This document shows, one piece after another, positions 13,690 through 27,830 of a stretch of DNA of 64,000 nt. Position 1 is the first letter of the stretch. Each line of letters opens with the position of its first letter. Source of the DNA: Taenia hydatigena (Eukaryota; Platyhelminthes; Cestoda; Cyclophyllidea; Taeniidae); NCBI GenBank assembly GCA_036345935.2, contig JADWOT020000002.1, positions 8,738,655 through 8,802,654 on the forward strand, read 5' to 3'. The notes under the pieces are model-generated. The model ran no database searches, was not told the DNA's origin, and saw only the letters and a program-made list of their open reading frames with translations. Position numbers and translations under genes: made by a program.

Positions 13690-14250
13690 AGATGATGTCA
13701 ACTGATTTGATCGTTGACTTGGAATGCTAAATTGTGGCGTCGTAAATCAGCTCCTGATGCAACATCGTTGTAAGCCTGATGAAGTGCCCGGGCGATATGA
13801 CCTTTATATAGTGAAGGCTCCTGACCAATTTCTGGTACTTATGGATGGGATTCCTTTAAGGCGTCTGCTCACCATCTTCTATGAAGAGCAGAGAGATACG
13901 TTGAGCAGAAATGTGCTAATTTATTGCATATGATAATGCTGATGTCCACTTCAGAAAAGACCGAATTCGGTTGCAAAGCGCAAGGCTTATTAGACCTATC
14001 CTGGCAATGTAAATAAATGGAGAGTTCTAGTGGTTCGAGCCAGTTCAAAGTTCCTACGTCGTTAATAGAGGATAGACCAATTAGTGCCGCTACCGGTCGA
14101 GAAGCATCCTCGCTTATCTCTCTCATTAGCTCTCATACATTATAAGAACGGAGTGATTTGGTGAGGGTAACTTTATTAACAATCGTGATAGAGGTAAACA
14201 TGGGTCTTGGTGTTTGCGTCCAGAAGTCTTAACCAACACGAGGGTGGCTG
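13690..14250 (+). pseudogene. Broken coding remnant, RA/ubiquitin-like look (copy B)
   Basis: Inverted and diverged partner of 10378-11010. On the plus strand the frame at 13724-13933 reads VNQLLMQHRCKPDEVPGRYD, then DQFLVLMDGIPLRRLL, and stops after 13933. Upstream the matching frame shifts between about 13700 and 13745 relative to copy A. Downstream similarity continues to about 14250 without a shared open frame. The conserved residues are the same as in copy A: Leu-Leu-Met-Gln-His, Cys-x-Pro-Asp-Glu, Gly-Arg-Tyr-Asp, Asp-Gln and Gly-x-Pro. That pattern suggests descent from a real exon. The domain assignment is tentative. Confidence 0.4.
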
Positions 14251-15911
14251 ACGAGGTCTTGTCTTCTATTTTGCATTAACTTACTCATCATTTCTTAGAT
14301 GAACTGGCAGAGTTTTCAGAAATGCGCCTCAACGTCTCAGGATTTTCAAGACTGCGTACAGACAACGGTGTGACAAAAAGCTACAACCGGCGGAGCACTT
14401 ATCCACATTTATTTCGTCTTCATAAAGTTTTGTCAGTTCTCATTTTCATTTGATTTACATGTCAAAAGTAATACAGCAATCAATATATACGGTCTACCAA
14501 TCTTTCTGAAGCGAAAATGGAAAAGAGTATATCTACTACGGCGTCTGCGTATCCGGTCCACACATCAGGCCTTGTGGTGATTCTTGACTTGATACACTCC
14601 TACTACCCTAAGAAGGAAATCACTGTACCTCAGGCTGGGCTAAGCAGACACTTTAGAGAATCTGAGACTATGTGCAGACCAGTGTAAGCTGATTAAACGA
14701 TTCGGTTATCAATGTGCATATCGTGCTGCGTGGGCTTGAGGGAGTGATCGGTTCTACATGGCACGGAATGCAAATTCAAAGACCACTAGCAAATTGATTC
14801 TGCGACAAGCATTTTTGGCTTCAGCACATGCACCATACCCCACTTGACCTCTCATACTCGTCCACATTGATGACGATGTTGGACCCATTCCTACAGATAT
14901 CGTGGATACAAACTCGATGATATTCAAATCAATGCACCCGTAAGTACCGGCTTATAGTGGTTACTAACAATCTCAAGAATATTTTTAAATATTCTAAGAT
15001 CTCCTCCCAAACGGTCGATCCGCATGGTCAGTCCTTTCATTTTCTTCTCAGATCGGCCGTATCCAAAGGATACTTGTGCTTTCGGAGTCAAGATACAGCC
15101 GACACTGCAAATCCATGGTACCAAAGGCATATCTGCGCCAGAATGCGTGCTAGCTTAGCAATACTTGAGCCAAATGTGGCTACTACGGAAATTCGTCAGT
15201 TAAACACCTAGTCTTTTTTATCCCCTTCATGGTATTCTTTTGCTTTTAGCTTCACAACACTGCAAGAATAGTGACGGTGTTAATAAAGCAAGTGTTTGCT
15301 CTTGACCGCTGTTTTATGGCGGATCCTGCGTTCAGATCGCTGATACTACAGGAACACTACCACTAGAGTTAATGTACAATAGCAAAAGACGTGCAAGTTA
15401 AGGCTATTTTTAGCATTGTGCTCATGCTTAGACCCATAGGAGATTCCGAATCCCCTCAAGGTCCCTGATAAGAAGCGGATGTGGCGGGTGAGGCCTAATG
15501 CGTTGAAAGCAGTGAGGACGTCAGCCCGCCACTTACTCGGCTCTGCATGGTGCTAAATTCGTTGCGCACCCAAAGTACGACAAGGGTGATTTTTTCTTAC
15601 GAAGCCTTTCGTGATAGCCATGGACACATGAGTAAACAGCACTGGGTACTAGCTTTGCACGCTAGCCTTGTCGCTCAGCACCGTTCTTCTGTGTTGGAAT
15701 AGTCAGCCGCATCCATCGTCGCCTCCACAATGCGCAAGTCATGGTCGTTAAGGGCTCTCTATTGTCATCAGCAGGTTGCCATCGTTGCTTGCTGCCTGGC
15801 AATAATGGCGAGAAAGAATGGGCTTGTAGATCGTTTCGCTATTTGGGTAATGAGAGGTGTAGGACACTGCATCTTCCCTCCCCACAACTTTGCCTTTGTT
15901 GCTGCTGCAGT

Positions 15912-16011
15912 NNNNNNNNNNNNNNNNNNNNNNNNNNNNNNNNNNNNNNNNNNNNNNNNNNNNNNNNNNNNNNNNNNNNNNNNNNNNNNNNNNNNNNNNN
16001 NNNNNNNNNNN
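15912..16011. other. Assembly gap (100 N)
   Basis: Exactly 100 N, the usual placeholder for a gap of unknown size. It sits at the inner edge of the right inverted-repeat arm. Confidence 0.99.
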
Positions 16012-19000
16012 TTTCCTCCGCTAGGGTACATTCTAAAAAATGTTATCAATTTGGTGTTGAAGTTTGAACAAATCGCTTGTGCTAGCCGGTGATGAATGTC
16101 ATAGCAGGTTTCTGAGACAATTCCACAAACTTATTCCAGGAAACGTTGTTGTCACTTGTTCTATTCGAATGGTCGAGGTAAACTGCTGACGTTTTAATAA
16201 ACATATTCTAATGGCAAAATCCCTCGTACACGCAAAATTCATTGTTTTTGTTCACGCAGCAGTTATTTGGAGTGAAGGAGAACAAGGTTACTTACGTGGT
16301 TCTAGTTTAGCGCTAAACGAGACTTCGTTGTGTGTGAAGAAACAATTGATATAACAGGATAGGGTGCAATCCTTGGTTCCTTGTTTATGTGCACCATTTT
16401 TGTAAAAGTATTTCGAGTCTACTTTGTGGCACACAAAGTTATGTAGTGTAGTCTACTCTGCAACCTTGACCGCCGCCTAAGGAAAACCAACATAAATATG
16501 TGGGAGGTGAAGCGTGACAAACCCTCCATTTAAATGCTCTAAATAAATGACAAGCTTTTTGCAATGCACAGTGGACATTCCAAAGGGTATTGTGGCTCTA
16601 CTCTGCGTGGCATACTGCATGGCATGAATCTGTTTCTCAATTATCTGCTGCCCCAACTATTGTTTAATAAAGCGTGCTTATTTTCAGCAGTGGATTATTA
16701 TAATTAATGCCATAGTAACGAAACCCATTTAATCTAAGAAGAACAAAGTTAGGGACTGTGGGGTTCTCGCATTGTTGGAAAGGCGTCAGGACCATCGGAC
16801 GCATCGACTTATCGGTTTCGTAAACACTTGTCAAGGGTGGTCGTATACGTGTGCGATTTCTAAAATGGACGTATAGAAAACAACGGTTACAAAAATTAAA
16901 CAATTATTTGTTTACACGTCTTTTTACCAAGTGTATTCTGCAAATGAACAACGAGTCTTTGGATGCAGGTTGAGTAAAGGTGGTAAGTACGTGGTCAGTA
17001 GTGTATTTTGGAGTACTTCTTGCCAACAGGAAAAGGGTATGTTTATTTATATTCATTTTCTTCATTTTGCACCTAACATTAAAATCGTCAAGTTTGCGTT
17101 TGCTCTTTATCAAATTCATGATCTACGCACACTGCTAAAAATAAAATAAATAAATCTGGCTCATTCATTTTAAACTGTTTGATGCATTTTGTATGCTAAT
17201 TTTATGCATGCAGGCTTTGTTTTCTTGTCAGCCACAAAATTGAGCAATACTAACATGGTCTCGACAGGCAAAATGAACTAATATTATTGCTATAACACAT
17301 CAAAACTTTGTAAGTGTAAGTGCTTTAAGCTTAATAAAAAGACGTACAACTTCCACGCCGATTATCCTTCTATTCACCGTGCAAATGTTTAGTCACACGA
17401 AACATAGCCCATTTAAAACAATCACTGAGCAATTAAGCAAAGTAGAATCAGTAGAAATTTTGTTTGTAAAATTCCACTTTTGCAATTCTTTTTTAAAAAG
17501 GCTGCGAATACGAGAGTAAATAGGCGATAAAAATGTGGTTGGCAAAGTCTATTTAAAAATCTCGGATGTCAAGAGTTCCTTCATCGTACCTCGTATCTCA
17601 TGACGACAGTAAGCCTTTTAAACTTACTTTGTGTCAAGTAAAGCCAATCACTTCCATGCTTGTTGCGGGCGGCAGGAAATAGAAATATGAATTAAAAAGT
17701 CTTACTGAGGACGAAGAGCTAAGCTCTCTTTTCTCAGTAATGTTAGGCCTCTTCTGCACATCATGTCCTTTATGATGGCAGCGGCATTATCTGAAATTGG
17801 AAGAAACTAAGGAACATGAGTAATAAGCGCAATACATGGTCTACTTGTAAAGCAACAATAAATTTCCTTCATTCTGATCATTAGAGCTGCACGCAAACTC
17901 AAAAGAAGGCAGCTAAAATTCGCTGCTTCAAATATCCTTCTACTCGAAACTTGCAACTTAGCTAACTCTCTCCCTTCGTGAATGGTGACAAACATAATCT
18001 TTAAACCGCAGTAATCTCTCGCGCTAGGATTTCACTGCAGTCTGAAATATATTCTGTCAAGTCACAAATATGCACTGCTTAATTTGCATCATGAATGGTG
18101 TAGCAAAGATGGCAGCTAGACATACCGATTGTTCCCTCCACCGATATTTCGCATCGTCCAATGTTCCCGACGGCTTGCTCTCTTTTAATTAAGTGCGCGT
18201 TCTGCTGCTATGATGTAGCGCCAAAATTAAGAACATTTAATGCGAGAGAATGAGGGTAACAAATGATCAACAAATGTAGTTGATGGGAAAGGTACACAAC
18301 ATGGGCTGTGCAGTGCATCTTGTGTGATGTTAAACATTCCCAATTCATGCATTCGTTAAATACACATAAGACTTTTGTGGAGGCAAGTTACGAAACGTTA
18401 TTCCCAGCATACATGTCAGAAACATAAGCATATTTTGGGAGAAAAATCCAGTTTGTTATTAAAGAAGCTTCAGTATTTTAACTTAAATCAATCTAAAGGA
18501 ATCCTGGAAAGAAACCAATTAAATTGAACAATGCTTATTCAACCTATGAAGCAATGCCGAATGAACGTTCAAAATGTATTCACTTTGCGCTTCAATTACT
18601 TTGGGTGGTTCTGCTCTTTAAAGCAAGCAAGTCCGTATACTTAGAAGTACCTTCTTGCAACATCTTTAACAAATGCAGAACTATCGTTATAAAAGGCGTT
18701 GACGCTCATTTAAGCTCAGCTAAATGAACCGCATCCTCCGTGAAAGCTGTGGGGGCCGGCTGTGAACGGTCTTCGTTGCAAGCGATTCATGTACATCAAG
18801 TTGCGACGATTAGACTTGTGGAAGCATGATAGATGGTGTTCGGGAAATACATGAATTTAATCTTAGCAGCCATGCTTGCATGTCCATAGCTTGCATAAAT
18901 TGCTAAATCTTTTCATGTCTTGGTTATAGCGCCAAATGATATTGTCATCAAGAAAATTAAAATTAAGGGAATGGCTACACACCTGGAACTTGGGCAACGA

Positions 19001-22000
19001 AGTAAGAATTGCTGTGGTCTTCAGAAAGGCACTCTTATATGACTCGCGAAATGCGTTGGGTGCTCCCATGTGATATTCATTCCAACTTTCGCGATGTGAT
19101 TGGTCTATTTGGTGAGTTGATCTAAGGTGATAACTGTGAGTGACTAAAATTCTGCTATAGAAATGCTAGAAATGCTTGAAAGCAATTTTATTGGTTACAG
19201 GAGCATTTACATAAACTCGCAGTGTCCACCCATAAACGCATGCTGCTTTTTAACTGCAGTTCCTGAGACAGGCAATGCTGATTGACATTAAAAGCGACAA
19301 CTGGTTAATGGTGCAGTATGCCCTTAGAAAATGACACAACAGCTGTGATGCACCGACTAGTTTGCAGGTTCAAACGATTTCGGTTTGACATTGATGGACT
19401 TACTGTTGCTGTGAACACCGAGTTTTGCTTTCGTTGGCCAGCACAACTGAGGGCGTCCACAGGGCCATATTCTGTTACATCTCACAGTGTTTCAAGACAA
19501 TCGAGTTGGCGAAGCAGTTTAATTGATCGTTTGAATGGTTTGTGGAATGATTATAAGAAAAGTAACGATACAAGGTGAAGGGAACGAGAGAAGAAGTAAC
19601 CAGAGCATAAAAGCTCATTTGAAAGGATTCGCGACAAATATAGATGCTTCACTGCAAGCATTTTGATCTGAATAACTCGGGTCTTTCGAAGCCTTATAGC
19701 TTACCGCAAAACAGATTTTTAAGTTACAGACAATTGTGCAATTTATTCGCAAAACTTTATGCGATAATACAATGCCACTCAGTTTTCCAGCAAAAACACT
19801 CGTCTCTTATTTACGAATCCAAGCTCAAAGCGAGTGCCATTGTAGCACCTGTAGATAGCAGAGAGGTTGCACTGAATGGCAGGTTGACAAGGCTTAAGGT
19901 CTTCTCAAAGAAATCGGAAAATAAATCACAATGCAATCTGCCCTTATAACCATGCAAAAGAAATATGGATTTTCAAAGACTATCGCTACGTTGTGTTTGG
20001 ATCAGCGTGAATAAAATTGTGGCAAATGGGCCCACGGATGACAACGACCACAGACATTTGTAGCGAATGGACCCTTAACTCTTACATTAACACTATGAGC
20101 GTTGATTGCATGGAACCTTGCCCTGAGAGGTTGTTAACTTTCTTCGGCATCTTTTATGAAGATTAACGCAAAAGCAGGAATATAACTAGCAACGGCTGCA
20201 ATGTGGATGAATTTTCTTGCAAGACAAGAGCGCCAAATTATTTAGACTACGATAGAAAAATGCGAGCTATGATGCCTTAGTTACAAGCAACATGATTGAC
20301 GTTGAACATCTTGGATCCTAGAGTTACGCGGTATCAACTTGACCGTCAGACATCTCAAAATGAAGTGCCTATTTCGTTTATTTGAGGAGGGATTCTGGCC
20401 TACAATTGAGCAAGTTTTATCACCGACTTAAGGTCTGTCATTTTTCTTAATATTTCTTCTTACTTTTGCTGGCAGCTTTTCTGAATTCTTCTTATGTTGC
20501 CTTCCTCCAAATCTCATACGCGACTAATTTTGAATGTTTTCTTATTTATATTAAGCACACTTTTATCTTTGCCGACATTAAAGAGATTCCATTACTCACC
20601 GCTGTTAATTACCATGTCGACGAGCCAGTGTTTTTCGCTCAGTCTGTTCAGGATTGGCATAATCCAGCAGAATTCTGCCCAATTTCTGGTAATGCATCGA
20701 TAACGGCGCCTCTCTCAAACTATGGATGCCAATAGTAAAAATATTCCTTAGAATAAGAACTTAGGCAAGCAGTATAAGTTATCACGTCTTGCCTAACAAC
20801 ACACCACCCAAGCGTTCCACCTAGAGGGTTGATAAATACTAAGTCCAACTGTGGTCGTTCGTTCTGTGCCAAAGTTTTCGACCTTCATATTGCCTATTTA
20901 ATCGCTAAGGTTGCCGCGAACCCTTATATTTATCAGGCAGAAGTAATCTTATTAAGGCTATGCTTTGATAAAACAGCGCAAAGAAAATTAGGTTTTGCTT
21001 TAGAAGCAACCGACTGCGTAAACAATGCAGATCGACGAAAACGTGACCTTCTTTCGTACTCAAAACACAAAACTCCTTGAAGAAAGCCCTGCCTTTGGTA
21101 TCATTGCTGTTTATGCGGAAAATAACGAACAAGAAATTTAGTAACAGCCAGCAAGAGGCAAAATAACCATGGGTGACAATAAGAGCTGCAAGGATTTATA
21201 GCCGGGATGGCGGGAAAGCATCAGAAAAAAACCATTCAGTAATGTAAACTGTCAAGCCGAATTTTGTTTAGACCATATGATCATAAATGATCATTTATTC
21301 GATTGTTTAGCGTCACCTGAGACATGCTCAATAATTTTGGTCCCAAATCATAATGCGGATAGGCGATCCTTGCAGATGCAACGGATAGTTTAGAAGCAAA
21401 GATTTTAACCGGAAGGAGTAATGCGCGGAATCATAGAGGTAATGGTGCATCTTGTCGCGCCAACATTTGTCTCAGTGGCTGCCTGGGCCTCAGTACGTCC
21501 CGTGCAAGCAAAACAAGTCCCAAGCATGTCAGATCATGCCGGTATTCCTCGAAAATGCGCGAAAATGCACCACAACATCCTCGTTTTAACTTTTTCTGGC
21601 CCTTAAAGCCATTCTTAATAGAGCGATGCCAGTGTGGTTGGACGCAGACTTTGCTGCCTTACACCTGTTCCACAATGAACTGCATATCAAAATTGAAAGC
21701 ACATTTTAGCGCCAACTTTACCAGATCTACGCTGCTAAATTTTAAAACTGCGCAAATGACAAGAAAACCGCAAAGGTTGCTAGTGTAATTAGATGACAGT
21801 TTGATTGTTTGAAATTAGGGTCAACTTTACTGCAGCCTATTCTCGCATATTCCTACAAAAGGCATCAAATCAACGTTGAGTGCGGGCATGTTCGGTGCAT
21901 GCTCTGTGAACTTGTCACTGCAAAATAAATAGTTCGGCATTTATGCAAACGAAAAATGTGAATGGTTTTGCTTCACGAATTCATTTCGACGTAGATTGCC

Positions 22001-23255
22001 CACGAATATTTTGCTACAATTCCCTGCGCATCACCTTTATCCAAAATACTGCGTGCGCCTGTTGTTTGTGCTTTCGCTGAAATTTCAGCCGGTCTAGTAA
22101 AGCAGGAAATATGCATTTCTTTGCAGCAGTACTCTTCATGAATGCAGAATATATCGGCATCAAGGTTGCGTGTTTGTTCCACAAGATTGCTCTCCTCACG
22201 TTTCCTGGGATTCATAGGTCATGGCGGCAATAAACTCACTATGGCCATACGGCTATGTGTAACCCGCGTTTTCAGATTAAGGTTCTATTACATGCTTCGC
22301 AAACTCGCCTTCACCCATCGTAGCAACCACAATTCTCTCTGTGGAATAGAACAATCAACAGAAAACGATGACGTTTTAACGCATAACCACGAAATTTAAA
22401 ATTGTAGCGTCTCAGAGCAATCAATTGACAGAGTTTGTACTCCATCTTCATTGCCTCACACGCTTCGGCTCAATCTTGAGATCCCAACGCGATCTAGCAA
22501 AACTTTGTTGTCGTCTTCTCTTGGAATGTGACGCGGACAGAAAAGTAGTGATCCCAAAGCCCTCACCAACCTTCAATCATAGTCAGCTAGATTGCTTTAC
22601 AAAAGTCAACGAGACGAGACACTCTGCGGGTGACCATTATGGCATATTCACCTAATGATATGCCCCCGCATAACATAAGAATGATTTTCACCTTACAGCC
22701 TATTTCACCGGAAGCACTTCACCTTTTCCATCGTTTACGAGAGGGGTCATAAAGTTACTCGCCAGGAACCCCACTCAAGTCATAAATGTGCCTTTGCTAA
22801 ATCGCCACCCAATTAATGATTAATGCGGTTAACAAGAGCGGCTTATCACAGAAGACAAAAATGAAATCTTTGTTTGAGATGGCTTACGAGTGAACTAAGT
22901 GCAATTAAGTCAATATGGATTCCTTCCTTCCATGAGTTATCCTGCCCAGACAGAACCTGACTGGCTAAGCCTAGACTAACTTTAAATTTCAAAACGTTAT
23001 ATTAAGATTGGGATGGAGGTATATGCAGCATAAGCGACGAGAACACTGCTTCATGGGAAACATGTAGGCGTACAATCGTAGAATATTCAAGTGGTTAAGG
23101 ATAATTTCAAAAAATGAACAATCTCAACACGTGGCGTCTATCATGGTTCGGCAAACTTTATCAGCCTTTACTGTCCCTCTCTCTGGGAGTTCTTTCTTCC
23201 AAAGTGGGCTTTACAAATAATCAGGAAGACTAGAATCAGCCGGCACAAAAAAGGG

Positions 23256-25404
23256 TGCAATAAACGACTTTTAATGCAAGGGTCCGTTATCATTGGCTTG
23301 GCTCTATGATTCACGGCGAATTTACACACATACGATCCCGAGTTATGCAGAATTTTACTCTGCCAAATCAATACATGCATATGCTCCGAAGCCAAGAGAG
23401 ACTGGAACCCCGCCGAGGTCGATCCTTCAGATGCTCGCTTTGCACCACATAACACTCATTTCATGAAGGAAAAAGGAACTATGGCTGTCAGGCTTCCCAT
23501 CACCCACCCAACAATTCTATTTCTTCTCTATTTTTGCCGACTAATAAGAAATTAAAACTCAGGCACGGAACTTCTGATCTGCAAATACGCTCATATATCA
23601 AAAAATCGCGTCTATATGCAATCAAAATGGGGAAGAATGCATTTCACCAGCCCTTGTCGTCAAAGATTCGGCAATGGGTTGAGTGAGATCTGAAGCATTG
23701 AGCGCCAGAAAGCACCACCGAGCAGTCTTAACCTCCTCCTTTGTAGTTCTGTGCAGTTCCGCACGAATTAAACCTCAGAGCATTCATAAAAGCGTCTGTG
23801 GCAGAACAATCGTTTTGAAGACCGCCGCTACTTTCCTCGATTATGATCGCCCAGCTGAACTTTGACACCTCTTTTTCTCTCACATTTGCCCTTCTCGATG
23901 TTCTTGACGTTCACGATCGGCACAGTGACTTGGATGGCTACTGTCGCCCCAAAAGTGACTGAGGAATAGGATAGATTCAGCAACAAGAATGGTTTTACAG
24001 TCAGTGCAAATGATTCCCATGTGGCTAGAATACGTTCAATAGGAGATTGATAAACATTCCAAGGCGGTTAAGGAACAAAAGAAGGTAGTGGTATAATTCG
24101 TCCGTTTTAACAACGGATTCAATTCAACATCATCGAATTCCACACCAGTCGCAGAGGCATTAGCATAACTTTGGTTCATTCTGCAGTTAACGTATGCTTA
24201 CAACTCAAAGCAGTAAACACGCGTAAAACACGAACTCCTACGCGAGATACCATTCAAAATAACACCAATTCCATCTATTTTTCGTGGTTTCATTTTGTCC
24301 ATTGTGAAATCGGAACAGTTGCGAATGAATTAAAGTGCGATTACACATTGAAGAAACGATGCCAAGTAGCGTGCTTCGGTGGTGTATTCAAAACTTAGCA
24401 TGGAAGGCCTAATCAGTTGCAAGAGGGCATCATAGCGAAAGCCTAGGACCAAGGCTAATGCAAAATGGATCCACAAGAAGTGAGGGGCAAAATCAGGCAC
24501 ATTTGTTTGCCTCTGAGATCCATCGAATATGTTCACTAATATGGCCAGCTTGAGACTAGTCCGAACCTGCTCCTTCGTCCATCTCTGCGGCCCGTCAGTC
24601 AGCTTTTAGCAATGCGGCAGAAAAAGTCAGAGCTAACTGCTGCTACAAGTAAAGGAAGGCCGATGCCCACTCCGAGACTACTATATTATTTCAGGAGGGG
24701 AAGTAAACGCAGACATAAATCGTAACATGGCGTTGCCAACGAGCAAATTGCTCACGAGCATTTAGGGGACGATCATTCCAAGAACCTTATTTTGATCATA
24801 ATAAATACCCACAAATCTGCGGTTCAGACAGAGCTCTAAGTTAAGCCAGTCGTACTCAGATTTTGTCCTGTTTCCCGTTTGTTAGTTTATAAACAAATGC
24901 AACCGCAGAAACAGCCGACAAAATCGCTTCCCTCAAATTCTCAAAACAGAGAGAGGAGGTAAGGCAGCGGCTTAATTTTAGTATGCTTATTTAAGGCGCC
25001 AACGCGGAGTGTGCACACTATAGTTCCAACTTGAGAACACTAAAACTTGTTTGGACATGCGAAGTATATACCATTGCTGATACTCACGCGAGCTAAGATG
25101 AGAATTAGTGCATCTCAATTATCAACGCATAGTAAGCTCATTTCGGTAAGGTAGATTCAAAATACTGTGACGCAAGCACTACAAAATCGTTCTGGTCATA
25201 ATTCCTTTAAAAATGCATGCATGTACACTTCACTTAGGCCAACGACAACCTTCTCGGCTAGGTTTGAATAGTAATGCAAGTAACAGACGAAAAAAGCAAG
25301 CCAATTATTCCCCGAAACGGGAAACGAAAAATACTAAATGGTCTGCAGCGCAAATGCGTAGATTCAGTCAGTGGCATGATTAGATGACAAATAGCACAAA
25401 ATCA
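23256..25404 (-). repeat. Element R, copy 2 (mirror of copy 1)
   Basis: Reverse complement of 937-3085 within the right arm, and so inverted relative to the copies at 31196-33011 and 39126-40942. Together with the copy at 31196 it forms a diverged inverted pair around the first tandem unit. No gene is recognised in it. Confidence 0.7.
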
Positions 25405-26043
25405 GTCCTGCCAACACTTGACGCGCATATGACGCGTCCAAGTAACTAGCCGCAACAGTGGTGGCAGTAGGACAGCTATTCAAGTTCTACATAGACAGGT
25501 AAACTACGCACGAGATGGGAGGTCAAGAAGCAATGCAGCTAGCCCCTAGCCGATCAAAGGAGGATTTTCATCATACGATTCTCATCTGCTCGGCAGTGAC
25601 TGTTACTGCAATCAGGACTACGTGACTCTTCAACATGAGCCCCATATATAAACCCTGGCCACGTAAATCACCCTCAAAAGATCTACACATCGACCTGTCT
25701 CCTTCCAGAGTCACGGAACCCGCTATCATGCAAGCGGAATTTGGCAAAGCGCTCTAACTATGGGTTGCTATCGGTATAATCAGATGAGCTTATGTTTTCG
25801 TGCCGTGTGCCCAACGCTGATATGCATGACCATGTGACCTGATTGCCCATAGACATATTGACTCATATCCGTGTCTCCCGGTCACGTGCGTCCACTGTGT
25901 GTAGATGTATGGATTGTCAATTCCCCCGTATCACACAAATCCACTGCCTGGATTCGCCTGTGTTACAGCCGACCGTAAGAGTGACTCATTTGTAAGGCTC
26001 AGGACAATCACCACTCACTGGACCTCATGAGGTGCAGATGGTA

Positions 26044-26061
26044 GTTAGGCGGTCGCCTAAC
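26044..26061. repeat. 18 nt palindrome at the unit start
   Basis: GTTAGGCG, a 2 nt spacer, then CGCCTAAC forms a perfect 8 bp stem. It is repeated exactly at 33234-33251. In the left arm (279-296, reverse orientation) one base breaks the stem. Significance unknown. Confidence 0.6.
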
Positions 26062-27479
26062 GAAAATGGAGCTATGGATTGATCAGTCGGTCGGTCGGTG
26101 GGGCAAAGCAATGGCGTTTAATTATTTCATAGTAAGTTTTACGCACCCTTGCCTGATCACTAGCTATTCATCTGTTCGCATTTCATACCCTCTTTGGTAG
26201 TTTTAATGTTACTGTCGGAATTAATAGCACGGTAGAGCTTTCATTTAGTATGTTGGTGACACTATCTCTCCTTTCTGGTTGAGGAGCAGGTGTAGTTATG
26301 GCATGTGGCTCAAGAGCTACAAACTCCAACGCAAGAGAGCATTTGCGAATGACAAAATGGGAATAATTAGTACTGAATAAAATATAATTTAAAGAAGAGG
26401 CCTTTCGGAATAGGAAGTGAAGACGCCACCACTCAAGGGTGGTCAAATCTAGTGCGAGTAAAGTGAAATATGATTGCTATTTTTCACACTTAAATGCTGA
26501 AACTTACAAACAAGGCTAGGAGAGAAACTAGCACAGCATGGCAAAAAATTCCAGGGAGTGGTTGGAATGCGCGCAAGCGTAGACTCACACAAACGAGTAT
26601 TTTATAGTAAATATGATCAAACTCGGTCGCCTTTTCGTCTCCATTGATTTAAGAGATCGTGACAGCTGCACTTTACCAATGAGCTCGAGGTCGGAAAAGG
26701 ATGGAAATATGCAAGTATGCTGCAAAAATTGTCAACAAGTTCAGATGCCGTCTGCTTGCCAAAAGGAGACAATTCATTTGTTCAAAAATACACATGCCAG
26801 GTCAAAACCGCGCTTTATCATGTTGTTTGAACATGAAGCATTAGATATTTTAGTCTATTCCAATCACTTAAAAAGGTGCGTTCTCGCACTCTACTAAAAC
26901 GTCAATCAAGTAGCATGCTCATTTCTCTGGAGCTCTGTGTGTCACCATATTTACCCATAAATAAATTTGCCAAAGTCATTTAGAAAATTAATAAGGAGAC
27001 TCTCAAAAGCAGATTTAGCGGAACCAACCTCCTTGGTTTGCTTCAAATTGCAGAGTGCGTGGGACGCATACGATTGCTCGCATCCATGCAACATGCAACA
27101 AGTAAATGCGTTGGTATATCAAAACGGCAACACGGCTTTCTTTCTGACACTATGCTTGAGCCCGAATAACGTATAGATTTAGAGGACGCGATATAAACAA
27201 AGCAAGCATGGCTTCTAAATTTCCACATCGACTTCCGAATTTGAAATAAAATTGGCTTTTGCATCTTACCGTTAAGCAAACACATTACCACCTTGTTCGC
27301 AATAAATTGGAGACTACCTTGCACTTAACGCATGCTAATCAGCAATGACTATCGAGTCCTGACTATCTAAGGGCACTCGACACTATGCTTCTTCTGAAAC
27401 GATCATGAGTAGTCAGTGGGCTGGACAAACACCTCCCTAAATGAGTGAAACGTAACAAGCCTCAAGGCCTCAAATATAA

Positions 27480-27830
27480 TATTTCGTATGGCATGCTGCC
27501 AAACTTGGCAATGGAAAGGGATGGAAGACTGAAAGGAAGGAGAGAAAATTGTAGGAGGAGAGAGGGGAGAGGCAGAAATACGCCACCTCGCACTCATTCT
27601 TCGTAATCGTTTTATTCCCACTACTCCAAAAGCAGGTCAGCAACTTGCCAGGCATCAGACCATCACGTTCAGAACATATCAAAAGCTGGAAGACAAGAGC
27701 AGGACAGGCACAGAAGTGGCGCAGGTAAGGTTAAGTTTTTGGTTCTAGAAGCAAAACGCATGGTAAAATAAGGATTTGCAAGCTAGTCTCATTTAAAAGG
27801 AGGATAGATTGTGATTGTGACGAATTCGCT
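27480..27830 (+). repeat. ~350 bp dispersed repeat, copy 1
   Basis: Shares an ordered series of motifs with 34667-35017, 48480-48800 and 49945-50260. The series is a GGGAGAG-type purine run, a CACCTCxxxCTCATTC-like stretch, CACGTTCAGAACA(T/C)A, AAGACAAG, then AAGCTAGTCTC. The purine-rich 5' half and the sharp common order suggest a short non-autonomous element. I see no terminal repeats or poly(A) tail that would fix its class. Confidence 0.6.

Larger units (their letters stand above)
10353..15911. other. Spacer between the large inverted arms
   Basis: About 5.6 kb that is not shared with the arms, ending in the N gap. Near both ends it carries an older inverted pair with coding remnants (listed separately). 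The middle (11010-13690) and the right end (14250-15911) show only short ORFs that I cannot assign. Because the right arm begins directly after the gap, the real spacer length and arm boundary are unknown. Confidence 0.7.
16012..26339 (-). repeat. Right arm of the >10 kb inverted repeat
   Basis: Reverse complement of 1-10352. Base 16012 directly follows the N gap and pairs with 10352, and 26339 pairs with base 1. The outer ~420 bases of this arm (25922-26339) are also the start of the first tandem unit, so the inverted and direct duplications overlap. It lacks the 23 bases present at about 9752-9775 in the left arm. It contains no recognisable gene. Confidence 0.95.

Noticed and set aside
15730..16092. 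ORFs running through the N gap
   Set aside because: They are open only because N codons are not read as stops; the flanks carry no coding evidence.
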